In this document: piece by piece, positions 20,733-30,978 of the stretch
Layout: each line of letters opens with the position of its first letter
Numbering within the stretch: the first letter of the stretch is position 1
DNA from: Bartonella sp. JB63
GTDB taxonomy: Bacteria; Pseudomonadota; Alphaproteobacteria; Rhizobiales; Rhizobiaceae
NCBI RefSeq assembly: GCF_002022665.1
Contig: NZ_CP019788.1
Location: 1,043,501 to 1,107,500 of the forward strand
DNA: 64,000 bases
Direction of reading: 5' to 3'
Notes under the pieces: model-generated
What the model was told of the DNA's origin: nothing
The model's database searches: none
Seen by the model: the letters and a program-made list of their open reading frames with translations, nothing else
Program-made: the position numbers and the translations under genes

Positions 20733-22043
20733 TTACTTTAAAGTATCTTGATGAGGATCCGGTGGAAATGCCTTATGCGTTATCTCACCTCGTAAAAGCT
20801 TATAAGCTTCATTTAATTGCACATCATCCTTAGGATCTTTAGGAACAAAAGCGGCTGAACCAGAACCTTTATCACTTTCTTGTTTTCCTCTGATATGTCC
20901 TTGTAACTCAGATTCACCAAGTGTTACATTATAACCCTTATATTTTTCAGGTAATGGTTGCTCTACAATAATATCAGGTGTGATCCCAGTTCCTTGAATC
21001 GATGTACCAGTTGGTGTATAATAAAGTGCTGTCGTTAAACGTAAGGCTCCATTTTCACCTAAAGGAATAATCGTTTGAACAGATCCCTTACCAAAAGATT
21101 GCGTTCCTAAAATTGTAGCACGGCGATGATCTTGTAAAGCTCCTGCGACAATTTCAGAAGCACTTGCTGAACCACCATTAATAAGTACAATGAGAGGTTT
21201 ACCATTAATTAAATCTCCTGGTCTAGCATCAAATCTCGTCACATCTTTCTTTCTGCGACCACGAATTGATACAATCTCACCTTTATTAAGAAAAGCACCT
21301 GAAATACTAACAGCTTGTTCTAAGAGTCCTCCAGGGTTAAGGCGTAAATCAAGCACATATCCTTTTAAACGATCTTTAGAAATTTTGGATTGAATATCTT
21401 TAACTGCAGCTTGCAGATCACCAAAAGTCTGTTCAGAAAATTGAATGAGTCTTAAATAACCAATATCATTTTCAATACGATATTTAACCACCTTCACCTT
21501 GATAACATCACGAATAACTTTGATCTCAAATGGTTTATCAACACCAGAACGAATAATTGTCAGTGTAACCGGTGTACCAATATTACCTCTCATCTGCTTC
21601 ACAGCTTCATTCAAGGATTGACCGTTTACCTGTTTACCATCAATCTTTGAAATAACATCTCCTGCTAAAATACCAGCTTTTGAAGCTGGCGTATCTTCAA
21701 TTGGGGAAACAACTTTAAGGAGGTTCTTTTCCATGGTCACCTCAATACCAAGACCACCAAACTCTCCCTTAGTAGAAGCTCGCATATCTTTTGCTGCTTC
21801 AGCATCCATATAAGAAGAATGGGGATCAAGTGAAGAAAGCATACCGTTAATAGCATTTTCAACAAGCTTTTTATCATTTGGAACTGTCACATAGTGCGCA
21901 CGCACTCGTTCAAATACATCACCAAATATAGCCAATTGTTTATAAGTATTACTGTCATTATTGGCAGAAACAGACTGCACCATAATTATTGAACCAGCGC
22001 TGAGCAACATCACAGCGACCGAAAGAATAACTTTACGAATCAT
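20733..22043 (-). CDS. ctpA: C-terminal processing peptidase (S41)
   Basis: Periplasmic serine protease of 436 residues. An N-terminal signal or anchor segment is followed by a PDZ domain (about 95-170; GGLGIEVTMEKNLLKVVSPI) and the S41 catalytic domain. The catalytic Ser lies in NGGSASASEI (about residues 290-296) and the general-base Lys in SFGKGSVQT (about 317). In the family it trims C-termini of envelope and peptidoglycan-linked proteins. Its start overlaps the end of the envC-like gene by 11 bases, with AAGGA 6 bases before the ATG, so translation is probably coupled. Confidence 0.95.
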   Translation of the reverse strand: MIRKVILSVAVMLLSAGSIIMVQSVSANNDSNTYKQLAIFGDVFERVRAHYVTVPNDKKLVENAINGMLSSLDPHSSYMDAEAAKDMRASTKGEFGGLGIEVTMEKNLLKVVSPIEDTPASKAGILAGDVISKIDGKQVNGQSLNEAVKQMRGNIGTPVTLTIIRSGVDKPFEIKVIRDVIKVKVVKYRIENDIGYLRLIQFSEQTFGDLQAAVKDIQSKISKDRLKGYVLDLRLNPGGLLEQAVSISGAFLNKGEIVSIRGRRKKDVTRFDARPGDLINGKPLIVLINGGSASASEIVAGALQDHRRATILGTQSFGKGSVQTIIPLGENGALRLTTALYYTPTGTSIQGTGITPDIIVEQPLPEKYKGYNVTLGESELQGHIRGKQESDKGSGSAAFVPKDPKDDVQLNEAYKLLRGEITHKAFPPDPHQDTLK

Positions 22044-23304
22044 TTTTGTTCCTTTTCAATTGTTCAGTCTGCCACCAAGGATTTGGATTCACAGGTCTTC
22101 CATGCTTTCTAAACTCAATGTAAAGCATTGGAGTTCTTTTGCCTATATCTAATGCGAGAGTACTCGCAAGAAATTGCGTTCCCATCATACCAATAGGTTC
22201 ACCTGAAAGAACAAACTGTCCCTGATTTACATTGATTTTAGCCATTCCGATAAGAATAATATAATAACCATTTCCAACACTAAGAATGATTAATTGCCCA
22301 TAAGAACGGAACGATCCAGCAAAAGCAACAAGAGCGTCAGTAGGAGCAACAACCACAGCTGCTGGTTCTGTTGCAATAATTTCACCAAAGCGTGCAACAT
22401 GCGAACTATTATTAAACTGTTGAATTTTTTTTCCTAAAACAGGTAAAAATAAGCGACCTTTTTTGTTTTTAAAATCCATCCGTTCTAATAATTGTAAATT
22501 CTTTTGCATCTCTTCTGATAAAGAAGAATCGGATTGTGCTTGATGATCAAGCTCTAAAATTAATTCTTCTAAAGACTGAGCTTTTTTTATAAGAGTAATA
22601 TTTTTTTGTCGCAGCATTATAAGCTCTTTTTCTGATCTTTTCTGTAATTTCGCTTTTTCACCTAATAAAAACTCTAAATGTTTAAGCTGTTCAGCCTGAC
22701 TCTGCATTTTAGCTTTTAAATTCGCGCATTCTGTAGTAATTACACGGTTTAAATCGGTTAATTTTTTTAGACTTTTTGTTAAATCCTGTGTTTTTTCTAG
22801 CATATCAGGAATGACTGCTCCCAATAAAATAGAGCTGCGTATAGAAGCAAGAACATCTTTAGGTCTTGCTATAAGAGCAGGAGGCAGTTTTAATCCTGCG
22901 CGCGCTAAAATGGCTAATATTTCTGCAAATTCAGCTCGACGATTTTTTAAATTTTGATACACTTGCATCTGTTGTTCTAAAAGTTGTTTAAGTTTTTTTT
23001 CTCTTTCAATAACATTATTTGCGAAATTACGTTCTATTTTAGCAACTTTTATAAGTTTATCAGTCAAAGTACGTTGATCTTTTTTTAAGCGATCAACTTT
23101 TTGTATCAATAAAGCAATATACTCACTTGATACAGAAATATTATTGCGAATATCCTGCAATGTTTTTCTTACTACTTCACGACTGTCTATATCTTCAGCA
23201 TGCAATATAGATATCCCCATACCCATGCTTAATATCAGTATTAGAAATATCACCTTATTGCATAAATAATGTATTTTTATCTTTTCATGAAGAAACCTCT
23301 TCAT
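22033..23304 (-). CDS. EnvC-like murein hydrolase activator, degenerate LytM domain
   Basis: Periplasmic protein of 423 residues. The signal peptide (VIFLILILSMGMGISILHA) is followed by a long coiled coil (about 45-255, many Lys, Glu and Leu) and a C-terminal M23/LytM fold (about 300-410). The LytM His ligands of active endopeptidases are missing: where HxH is expected there is YYIILIGM. It therefore looks like an activator of amidases, as EnvC is, rather than an enzyme. Overlap with ctpA suggests coordinated control of cell-wall remodelling. Confidence 0.87.
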   Translation of the reverse strand: MKRFLHEKIKIHYLCNKVIFLILILSMGMGISILHAEDIDSREVVRKTLQDIRNNISVSSEYIALLIQKVDRLKKDQRTLTDKLIKVAKIERNFANNVIEREKKLKQLLEQQMQVYQNLKNRRAEFAEILAILARAGLKLPPALIARPKDVLASIRSSILLGAVIPDMLEKTQDLTKSLKKLTDLNRVITTECANLKAKMQSQAEQLKHLEFLLGEKAKLQKRSEKELIMLRQKNITLIKKAQSLEELILELDHQAQSDSSLSEEMQKNLQLLERMDFKNKKGRLFLPVLGKKIQQFNNSSHVARFGEIIATEPAAVVVAPTDALVAFAGSFRSYGQLIILSVGNGYYIILIGMAKINVNQGQFVLSGEPIGMMGTQFLASTLALDIGKRTPMLYIEFRKHGRPVNPNPWWQTEQLKRNKNDS

Positions 23305-23407
23305 TTACCTAACCATAAAGCTAAATTACATAAACTAAGGATGTTTTAAATGCTGTCACCTAAAACAATGTTAATAAGCAAATAAATAGATATAAAACAT
23401 ATGAAAC

Positions 23408-23890
23408 TTAGAAACGATGATAAGGGTGCTGACTAATGATTGTTACGGCCCTATAAAGTTGTTCTGTAAGTAATACACGTGCAATTTGATGCGGCCATGT
23501 CATAAAACCAAAAGATAAAAGAAAATTAGCTCGATTTCTAACCTGTTCACTATGTCCATCAGGTCCTCCTAAAGCAAGTATCAAATCAGGAACACCTTCA
23601 TTACGATAAAATGCTAATTTTTCAGCAAAAACAAATGATGATATCGACTTTCCACGCTCATCCAATACAATCAATCGGCATTTTTCAGGCAAAGACTCAA
23701 AAAGTTTTTTCCCTTCTTCTTCTACACGCTGACAGACTGTCTGAGCACGACTTTCTGATATTTCCTGCATTTTCCCAAAATGAAACCCTACAGCTCTAGC
23801 ACTTTTAGAAAAACGATCCAAATAACGGTGAACTAATACTTGTTCAGCACCTTGTTTCATACGACCAACAGCAAAAATAGAAATTTGCAT
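23408..23890 (-). CDS. rlmH: 23S rRNA pseudouridine-1915 N3-methyltransferase
   Basis: SPOUT methyltransferase acting on helix 69 of 23S rRNA. It is 160 aa with LDERGKSISSF, the SAM-knot LALGGPDGHSEQV, and the family's C-terminal HPYHRF. ATG at 23890 gives the usual MQISIFAVGR start and has GGAGA 8 bases upstream; a ten-residue longer frame upstream is unlikely. It directly follows rsfS (one base between the genes), the common bacterial pairing. Confidence 0.95.
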   Translation of the reverse strand: MQISIFAVGRMKQGAEQVLVHRYLDRFSKSARAVGFHFGKMQEISESRAQTVCQRVEEEGKKLFESLPEKCRLIVLDERGKSISSFVFAEKLAFYRNEGVPDLILALGGPDGHSEQVRNRANFLLSFGFMTWPHQIARVLLTEQLYRAVTIISQHPYHRF

Positions 23891-23891
23891 G

Positions 23892-24332
23892 TCAGTTGTC
23901 TCCAACAAAAACTGATTCAATATTATCCAAACCTGAATCGAGCCACATTTTTTCTAAATTATAAAAAGTACGAATTTCCGGACGAAAAAGGTGGATAATG
24001 ATATCGCCTGTATCAATCAGCACCCAATTTCCTCCAGCCATTCCTTCTACCCTTGCCTTACCGTATCCACTTTCTTTCCAAACATGTAAAAGATGATCAG
24101 TGATAGCCGAAACATGACGCTGCGAATAACCAGAAGCAATAACCATATAATCAGCCAAAAAAGACTTCCCCTGCAAATCAATAGAAATAACATTCTCTGC
24201 TTTTATATCTTCTAAACTGCTGAGAATAATTTTAAGACCATGAGTAACTGATAAGCATTTTTCTTTTGCCGAAGTAGCAATAATATTACAGTGTTTTTGT
24301 ACAAATTTTTCCAGATTAATATCCTTTCTCAT
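23892..24332 (-). CDS. rsfS: Ribosomal silencing factor RsfS
   Basis: Iojap-family protein of 146 residues that binds L14 and blocks subunit joining in starvation. The core is visible: DIKAENVISIDLQGKSFLADYMVIASG, ARVEGMAGGNWVLIDTGDIIIHLF and YNLEKMWLD. About 30 residues precede the core, a moderate N-terminal extension; no strong ribosome binding site precedes ATG 24332, so a later start is possible. It sits between nadD and rlmH. Confidence 0.93.
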   Translation of the reverse strand: MRKDINLEKFVQKHCNIIATSAKEKCLSVTHGLKIILSSLEDIKAENVISIDLQGKSFLADYMVIASGYSQRHVSAITDHLLHVWKESGYGKARVEGMAGGNWVLIDTGDIIIHLFRPEIRTFYNLEKMWLDSGLDNIESVFVGDN

Positions 24333-24394
24333 TATTTACAACATAAGAGTGAAGAGGATCTACTTTCAAATAGTTGTAGAATCCTATACAATGT

Positions 24395-25021
24395 TCAAGA
24401 AGAATTATTCCCTTCTAAACGAATCTTCGTTGAAGATTGAAAAGATAAAGGTCCATGCAAATAAATCCACGCAGGTGGTTTCATAAAAGGCAATATTGTA
24501 CTTGCTCTCTCACCCACACGAAAATAGCGATAAGTTCTGGCCATAGGAGAAGAAAGCGCAGACATACGTACTGAAGGACGGTTAACAATTGCGACAGGAA
24601 GCATAGACATGATATCATGCCACCTATGCCAATAATGAAATGTTGCTAAATTATCTGCCCCCATAATCCACACAAAATATACTCCCTTATGGCGGGTAAA
24701 AATATGAGAAATTGTGTCAATTGATATTTTGCTTCCTATAGCCCTCTCAAAACCTGTTACGCGAATCTTTGGATGGTTAAGAAGTTCCAAACTTAACTCC
24801 ATTCTCCGGTGTAAAGATGGCAATTGTACACAATTTTTTAAAGGATTTCGCGGAGTCACCATCCACCATAATTGGTTAAGACGCAAACGCAAAATTGCAG
24901 TCTTTGCAACAAGAATATGACCTGCATGCGGTGGATTAAAGGACCCACCGAAAAGGCCAATAACATTAGACTTCTCAACATGTGGTATACGATTTTCCCA
25001 TGGAAAAAATAATTGCTTCAA
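24395..25021 (-). CDS. nadD: Nicotinate-nucleotide adenylyltransferase
   Basis: Adenylates nicotinate mononucleotide in NAD synthesis. It is 208 aa with the nucleotidyltransferase motif [14 protein letters not shown] near residues 22-35, TPRNPLK, and [19 protein letters not shown] near the end matches the ISSTxIR motif. The start is TTG at 25021, overlapping the proA stop as TTGA; no in-frame ATG lies between it and the first motif. Overlap implies translational coupling to proA. Confidence 0.94.
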   Translation of the reverse strand: MKQLFFPWENRIPHVEKSNVIGLFGGSFNPPHAGHILVAKTAILRLRLNQLWWMVTPRNPLKNCVQLPSLHRRMELSLELLNHPKIRVTGFERAIGSKISIDTISHIFTRHKGVYFVWIMGADNLATFHYWHRWHDIMSMLPVAIVNRPSVRMSALSSPMARTYRYFRVGERASTILPFMKPPAWIYLHGPLSFQSSTKIRLEGNNSS

Positions 25022-26274
25022 AGTCTAACCTGTCCATTTCCACTAATGTGATATTGAAATGATGTCAACTGTTCAACCCCTATTGGTCCCCGTGCATGTA
25101 TTTTCCCTGTCGCAATACCAATTTCCGCTCCAAAACCAAATTCACCTCCATCAGCAAACTGTGTAGATGCATTATGAAGCAAAATGGCTGAATCCAAATG
25201 ATCAAAAAACATTTTAACCACCTCCATATCTTCACTAATAATTGATTCAGTATGTCCTGATGAATAACGCTTAATGTGTGCAATAGCTCCCTCAACACCC
25301 TCAACAGTTTTGACAGATAAAATTGCATCAAGATATTCACAAGACCAATCCTCTTCAGAGGCTAATCTAATTCCAGACATGAGAAAAAAAATATCCTCTG
25401 TTGCACGAATTTCGCACCCATTCTCCTGTAAAGCAGCAAGAACAGGAAGAAATTTTTTTAATGCCTGACTGTCAATCAAAACTGTCTCAACAGCTCCACA
25501 TATACCTGTACGCCTTAATTTTGCATTCAGTACGATTTTACGTGCCATATCTAAATCCGCTGATTTATCAATATAGATATGACAGAGGCCTTCTAAATGT
25601 GCAAAAATAGGAACACGTGCATCAGATTGAACACGTGTAACAAGATTTTTCCCACCACGGGGTATAATAACATCAATTGCACCATCTAAACCTTTAAGCA
25701 TTTCTCCAACAGCATCGCGATCTTTTGTTTTAACTATTTGAATAGTACTCTTAGGTAAACCAGCCTGTTCCAACCCTTTTACTAATGCAGAATGAAGCGC
25801 AAGTGAAGAATGAAAACTGTCTGAACCACCACGCAAAATCGCAGCATTTCCAGATTTCAAACACAAGGCACTTGCATCAATAGTAACATTTGGCCGACTT
25901 TCATAAATAATACCAATTACACCAAGTGGTGTTCGCACGCGACGAATATGAAGCCCATTTGGACGTGTCCATTCACTGATTACTTCTCCAACAGGATCCG
26001 GTAAGCAAGCAATCTGCCGAACATTATCGATCATTGCATGTAAACGTAATTCATCCAACTTCAGCCGATCAACCATCGCAGATGTTAAATTATTCCGAAC
26101 AGCATTTTCTAAATCTTGACGATTAGCATATAAAATTTCACACGACTGAGCCTCTAAGCTCAGAGCGATCATTTCTAAAGCATTTTTTCTTTGATCAGCA
26201 GAAGCACTTGCAAGTATCGAAGCAACATCACGTGCTTTCTGCCCCATAACTCTCATCTGTTTTTCTAAAGTCAT
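25018..26274 (-). CDS. proA: Gamma-glutamyl phosphate reductase
   Basis: Second step of proline synthesis, reducing glutamyl-5-phosphate to the semialdehyde. It is 418 aa with the aldehyde-dehydrogenase fold. [35 protein letters not shown] and the catalytic-Cys region [15 protein letters not shown] are intact. The C-terminus has [24 protein letters not shown], as in ProA. It follows proB after 52 bases. Confidence 0.97.
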   Translation of the reverse strand: MTLEKQMRVMGQKARDVASILASASADQRKNALEMIALSLEAQSCEILYANRQDLENAVRNNLTSAMVDRLKLDELRLHAMIDNVRQIACLPDPVGEVISEWTRPNGLHIRRVRTPLGVIGIIYESRPNVTIDASALCLKSGNAAILRGGSDSFHSSLALHSALVKGLEQAGLPKSTIQIVKTKDRDAVGEMLKGLDGAIDVIIPRGGKNLVTRVQSDARVPIFAHLEGLCHIYIDKSADLDMARKIVLNAKLRRTGICGAVETVLIDSQALKKFLPVLAALQENGCEIRATEDIFFLMSGIRLASEEDWSCEYLDAILSVKTVEGVEGAIAHIKRYSSGHTESIISEDMEVVKMFFDHLDSAILLHNASTQFADGGEFGFGAEIGIATGKIHARGPIGVEQLTSFQYHISGNGQVRL

Positions 26275-26326
26275 ATGATCACTTATTCACCCAAAAGGAG
26301 TATAAATCAAAGAAGAATTTTTACAT

Positions 26327-27466
26327 TCAACCTGATAATAGACGTAAAACCATATCATTGCGATGCACTACAGTGGAACGTACTCCATTCCCAAGAATAT
26401 ATTCTATTTCTTCACTCTTACGACCTATAATAATTTTCACTTCATCCACCCCATAATTTATAAGACCACGGGCAATCTCAATTCGATTTTCATCAACAAT
26501 CGCAACTGTATCTCCACGATCAAATATCCCCTCAACCGCAATAACACCAGCAGCGAGCAACGATTTTCCAGATTCAAGTGCTTTAACAGCTCCCTGATCA
26601 ATAATCAAAACACCAGAGGGATCTAAATGACCAGAAATCCATGTTTTCCAAGCATTTACCGGTTTCTCTCTTGCAGCAAAAAAACTACTGCGTTCTCCTT
26701 TGTCAACTGCCACAAGGGGATTCATGCGCTTTCCTGAGGTAATAATCATTGCTGTTCCAGCAGCAGTAGCTATTTTCCCGGCATCAATTTTGGTCTTCAT
26801 TCCACCCCGTGAAAACTCTGAAGCAGCAACACCTGCCATTTTCTCAATATCACATGTAATTGATGCAACAAAAGAAACAAATTCAGCCTCTGGATTCAAA
26901 TGAGGAGAACACGTATAAAGGCCATCAACATCTGATAAAAGGATCAAAAGATCCGACCTCATCATCGTTGCAACACGTGCTGCTAAACGGTCATTATCAC
27001 CATAGCGAATTTCACTTGTTGCTACAGTATCGTTTTCATTGATAATAGGAACAACCCCAAAACGTAAAAGTGTATCAATAGTAGCACGCGCATTAAGATA
27101 ACGCCGACGCTCTTCCGTATCGGATAATGTCAGCAAAATCTGACCTGTTCTCAATCCATATTGAGCAAGTACATCACCATAAGCTTTGGCAAGTTCAATT
27201 TGGCCCAAGGCAGCACATGCCTGACTCTCTTCTAATTTTAAAAAACCCTTAGAAAAATTAAGTGAGTTGCGCCCTAAAGCAATAGCACCAGAAGAAACTA
27301 ATAAAATCTCAACTCCCTTTTGGCGTAGTAAAACAACATCACTGATTAAACTTTTAAGCCACTCAACCCTTAAACCTGTTTGAGGATCAACTAAAAGCGC
27401 AGAACCAATCTTAATCACAATACGTTTATATTGCGAAAGTTTTTGTATTCCAACCGCCATTGTCAT
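26327..27466 (-). CDS. proB: Glutamate 5-kinase with PUA domain
   Basis: First step of proline synthesis, phosphorylating glutamate. It is 379 aa. The amino-acid-kinase domain (about 1-260) shows [41 protein letters not shown] and [15 protein letters not shown]-terminal PUA domain follows (about 280-379; [18 protein letters not shown]). Nine bases separate it from obgE upstream, so the two are almost certainly co-transcribed. Confidence 0.97.
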   Translation of the reverse strand: MTMAVGIQKLSQYKRIVIKIGSALLVDPQTGLRVEWLKSLISDVVLLRQKGVEILLVSSGAIALGRNSLNFSKGFLKLEESQACAALGQIELAKAYGDVLAQYGLRTGQILLTLSDTEERRRYLNARATIDTLLRFGVVPIINENDTVATSEIRYGDNDRLAARVATMMRSDLLILLSDVDGLYTCSPHLNPEAEFVSFVASITCDIEKMAGVAASEFSRGGMKTKIDAGKIATAAGTAMIITSGKRMNPLVAVDKGERSSFFAAREKPVNAWKTWISGHLDPSGVLIIDQGAVKALESGKSLLAAGVIAVEGIFDRGDTVAIVDENRIEIARGLINYGVDEVKIIIGRKSEEIEYILGNGVRSTVVHRNDMVLRLLSG

Positions 27467-27475
27467 AAATCCTGT

Positions 27476-28507
<1,032 letters not shown>

Positions 28508-28663
28508 TTAACTTATTTTATCTATACAAAAAATACGTCTATTTTATAGATTTTCATTATGCACAAAAACCACATAATAACTACTACAAACTGGTTAAAA
28601 AAGTTTCTACACTGTACATAAAGTCAAGTAATTTTTAACCTTTTATAAATGAAAAAACTATTT

Positions 28664-29407
28664 TTATGTTTCAATTATACCCTTAAATTCAAGAGCTAAA
28701 AGATATAGTTCAACTGATCTTGACCGACTTGCAGGAGGTTTGACATGATGAACCGTTTTAAAATTCTGTTTCAATGTAGTGAGAAGAGTCTTTTCTGCTC
28801 CTCCCTGAAAAGTCTTTGCCAAAAAATGCCCTCCAGATTTAAGAACAGAAAGAGCAAAATCAGCCGCCATTTCACATAAATATACTGTTCTCAAATGATC
28901 CGTTTGACGATGACCCGTTGTTGGTGCTGCCATATCAGAAAGAACTATGTCTGGCTGTTCTCCTAAAGCATTCATCAATTTCTGCGGTGCATTTTTATAT
29001 AAAAAATCCATCTCTAGCACCATAACTCCGGGCAGTGGATCCATCGGTAAATAATCAATACCAACGACGCTAGGCTTTTGACTACTTGATTCTACTTTAT
29101 GGGCCGCTACCTGACACCATCCCCCAGGAGCAGCTCCTAGGTCAATGATTTTCTGACCTTTTTTGAAAATCTTATAACGTTCATCAATTTCAATTAGTTT
29201 ATAAGCAGAACGCGAGCGATAACCATCTACCTTTGATTGATGAACATAAGGATCATTCAAATGCCTCTCTAACCATCGCCGTGATGATGCCTTAATTTTT
29301 CCTGCTTTCTTTTTTACACGCTGATATAGTAAATACGATCCCGAACCACCTCTACCACCTTTTGATGTTATTTTTTTCATAAATTTATCATTCCTATATT
29401 CTGACAA
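28664..29407 (-). CDS. rlmE: 23S rRNA 2'-O-ribose methyltransferase (RrmJ/FtsJ)
   Basis: Methylates the U2552 ribose of 23S rRNA. It is 247 aa. A basic N-terminal tail (about 1-50) leads to [11 protein letters not shown], the SAM motif [30 protein letters not shown] and the late Lys-containing FLAKTFQGG. The K-D-K-E tetrad context is present. The tail is longer than in Escherichia coli but common in Rhizobiales; starts at 29407 or the nearby MKKITSK are both possible. It is the last core gene before the adhesin island. Confidence 0.94.
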   Translation of the reverse strand: MSEYRNDKFMKKITSKGGRGGSGSYLLYQRVKKKAGKIKASSRRWLERHLNDPYVHQSKVDGYRSRSAYKLIEIDERYKIFKKGQKIIDLGAAPGGWCQVAAHKVESSSQKPSVVGIDYLPMDPLPGVMVLEMDFLYKNAPQKLMNALGEQPDIVLSDMAAPTTGHRQTDHLRTVYLCEMAADFALSVLKSGGHFLAKTFQGGAEKTLLTTLKQNFKTVHHVKPPASRSRSVELYLLALEFKGIIET

Positions 29408-30396
29408 TTTCTAATACTTAGAAATATTTGTTTTTATGACGAACCCTAAACACCATTGCTCAACATCCAACTCTGTTTAACCCCCTTATCTCAATTCACA
29501 ATCCGCAACTCTTAAATCACTGACCGAACAAAACTTCCTTCAATAACATCTCAAACAAAGATGGCCAGCTAAAATTAAATTTTCCCTATCATACCTAATG
29601 CAAAAATTAGTCACACGTTTTTTGATAATCCCACGACAATAAATTTTCTATCATTAATAGCCATATCTGCACTCTTCATAAAAATATCATCGATTTGACT
29701 CCGATCGTATATTTAGAATTGAGATAGATTCTTACTAAAATCATCATTGTTCCAGAAGCTCAAAAAAGATAAAATTTCTAGCTTTGCAATAAAACTTCCC
29801 AAACGCATATTTTTCCCCTAAAAATACTTAGCGGGCACAGCAATATCAATGAGTAGAGAAATATCGAAACCGTAATTTATTTAACCAAATGTCAAAGAAA
29901 ACTTTTTGAAAATATCAAGAAGAGCAATTTCCAATGAACAGTTTTCAATACAAAAAAATCAATTTTCATGTGCACAAACTGAAAAATAAAAAAATATATC
30001 TCTGCTTTTTAAATTCTTAAATTTTGTATGAAAATTTGAAGTCTCTTAAAAAAGAAAAAATGAAATCTAATAAAAATCATTTTTTCTTAAAAGTTTTTAG
30101 CATTAAAAACTAATAACTAATTTGTTGGCAAGATTGATTTCTGTCCTACCAACCTTTTTTCCTATCGTGATACGACCACTGTCATCTTCACTTTTTTCTT
30201 GCTGTAGCGGTTACAGAAAACAGCTTTAGTATAATATTCTCCAGCATTTATACTTTATTTCTGCCATTTTAATAAGATTGCTCAAAATTATCTATTAAAG
30301 AAGAGAGGTCTCTATTCTTGATCTTACATTATTATTTTACTTAAAAAATAAAAGTTACTACTTATCTGAAACAAACATCTCAACTTATTACATCTC
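29408..30396 (-). other. Gene-free region between rlmE and the adhesin island
   Basis: 989 very AT-rich bases with no ORF I believe in. The one recognisable piece is a short TAA fossil at 30120-30206 (listed separately). It marks the boundary between conserved chromosome and the adhesin island. Confidence 0.6.
30120..30206 (-). pseudogene. Fossil fragment of a trimeric autotransporter stalk
   Basis: Read on the minus strand, these 87 bases give SEDDSGRITIGKKVG followed by TEINLANK. The TAA1 stalk has SEDDSGRITVGAKVGGTEINLANK near 32035-32118. The DNA matches base for base over most of the length. Homology starts and stops abruptly, and the frame ends at TAA shortly after. It is a leftover of a TAA gene or of a deleted duplicate, more than 700 bases from the nearest intact TAA end. 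Confidence 0.8.
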
Positions 30397-30978
30397 TTAT
30401 CGTTGTAAAGAAAACAGTGCGTCACTCAACCCATTAAATGGTAAGCTAAAAAAGAATGTTTTTCCTTTTTTAAGATTATAGGAAACACATACATTTTTCT
30501 TTTTCTCTATTTGATCACTTAAGACTGGACTCAAAACCGATTGCGCTAAACAGACTACTTGATCACACTGCGTATAACGAACCAAAATAGGTTCTTTAAC
30601 ACCTTCCATAGATATTTTTATAGGAATAGTTGTATCAGCATTTGGCAATGTACGGAAAAGCATAGCTGGTTGACCATTTTTTGTAGAAACAAGAGACCAA
30701 CTAAAAACCGTATTATCTTCTTCATCATGTACCGTTTGCGTTACATTACATATACCCTGCTTAAGGATTTTGTTTTCATCACAAATCAAAGTCCAATTAT
30801 AAAACTGCATAATGAGCCGTCGTATTTCTCCAGGTTTTCCAGAAGGTACAGACAGTTGGGGTGGATACAGTGTATACATGTTATTTTTTCCATCAGCAAA
30901 ACCTTCGCCTTTTCCTAATAAGACAAAGGCGAAAAAACAACTTATTATACATCCCAAAATACTCTGATATCTCATCAT
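30397..30978 (-). CDS. IalB-family secreted protein, coupled to TAA1
   Basis: A 193-residue (or 192) protein with an N-terminal signal segment (ILGCIISCFFAFVLLGKGEGFA). An IalB-like core follows: FYNWTLICDEN, GICNVTQTV, QCDQVVCLAQSVLS and a late FNGLSDALFSL. Two Cys pairs are placed as in IalB, but the sequence is far from the ialB at 19.5-20 kb. The TAA1 stop and this start overlap as TAATGATG, so either ATG (30978 or 30975) can be used by ribosomes ending TAA1. An association with adhesin secretion or assembly is inferred only from this coupling. Confidence 0.82.
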   Translation of the reverse strand: MMRYQSILGCIISCFFAFVLLGKGEGFADGKNNMYTLYPPQLSVPSGKPGEIRRLIMQFYNWTLICDENKILKQGICNVTQTVHDEEDNTVFSWSLVSTKNGQPAMLFRTLPNADTTIPIKISMEGVKEPILVRYTQCDQVVCLAQSVLSPVLSDQIEKKKNVCVSYNLKKGKTFFFSLPFNGLSDALFSLQR

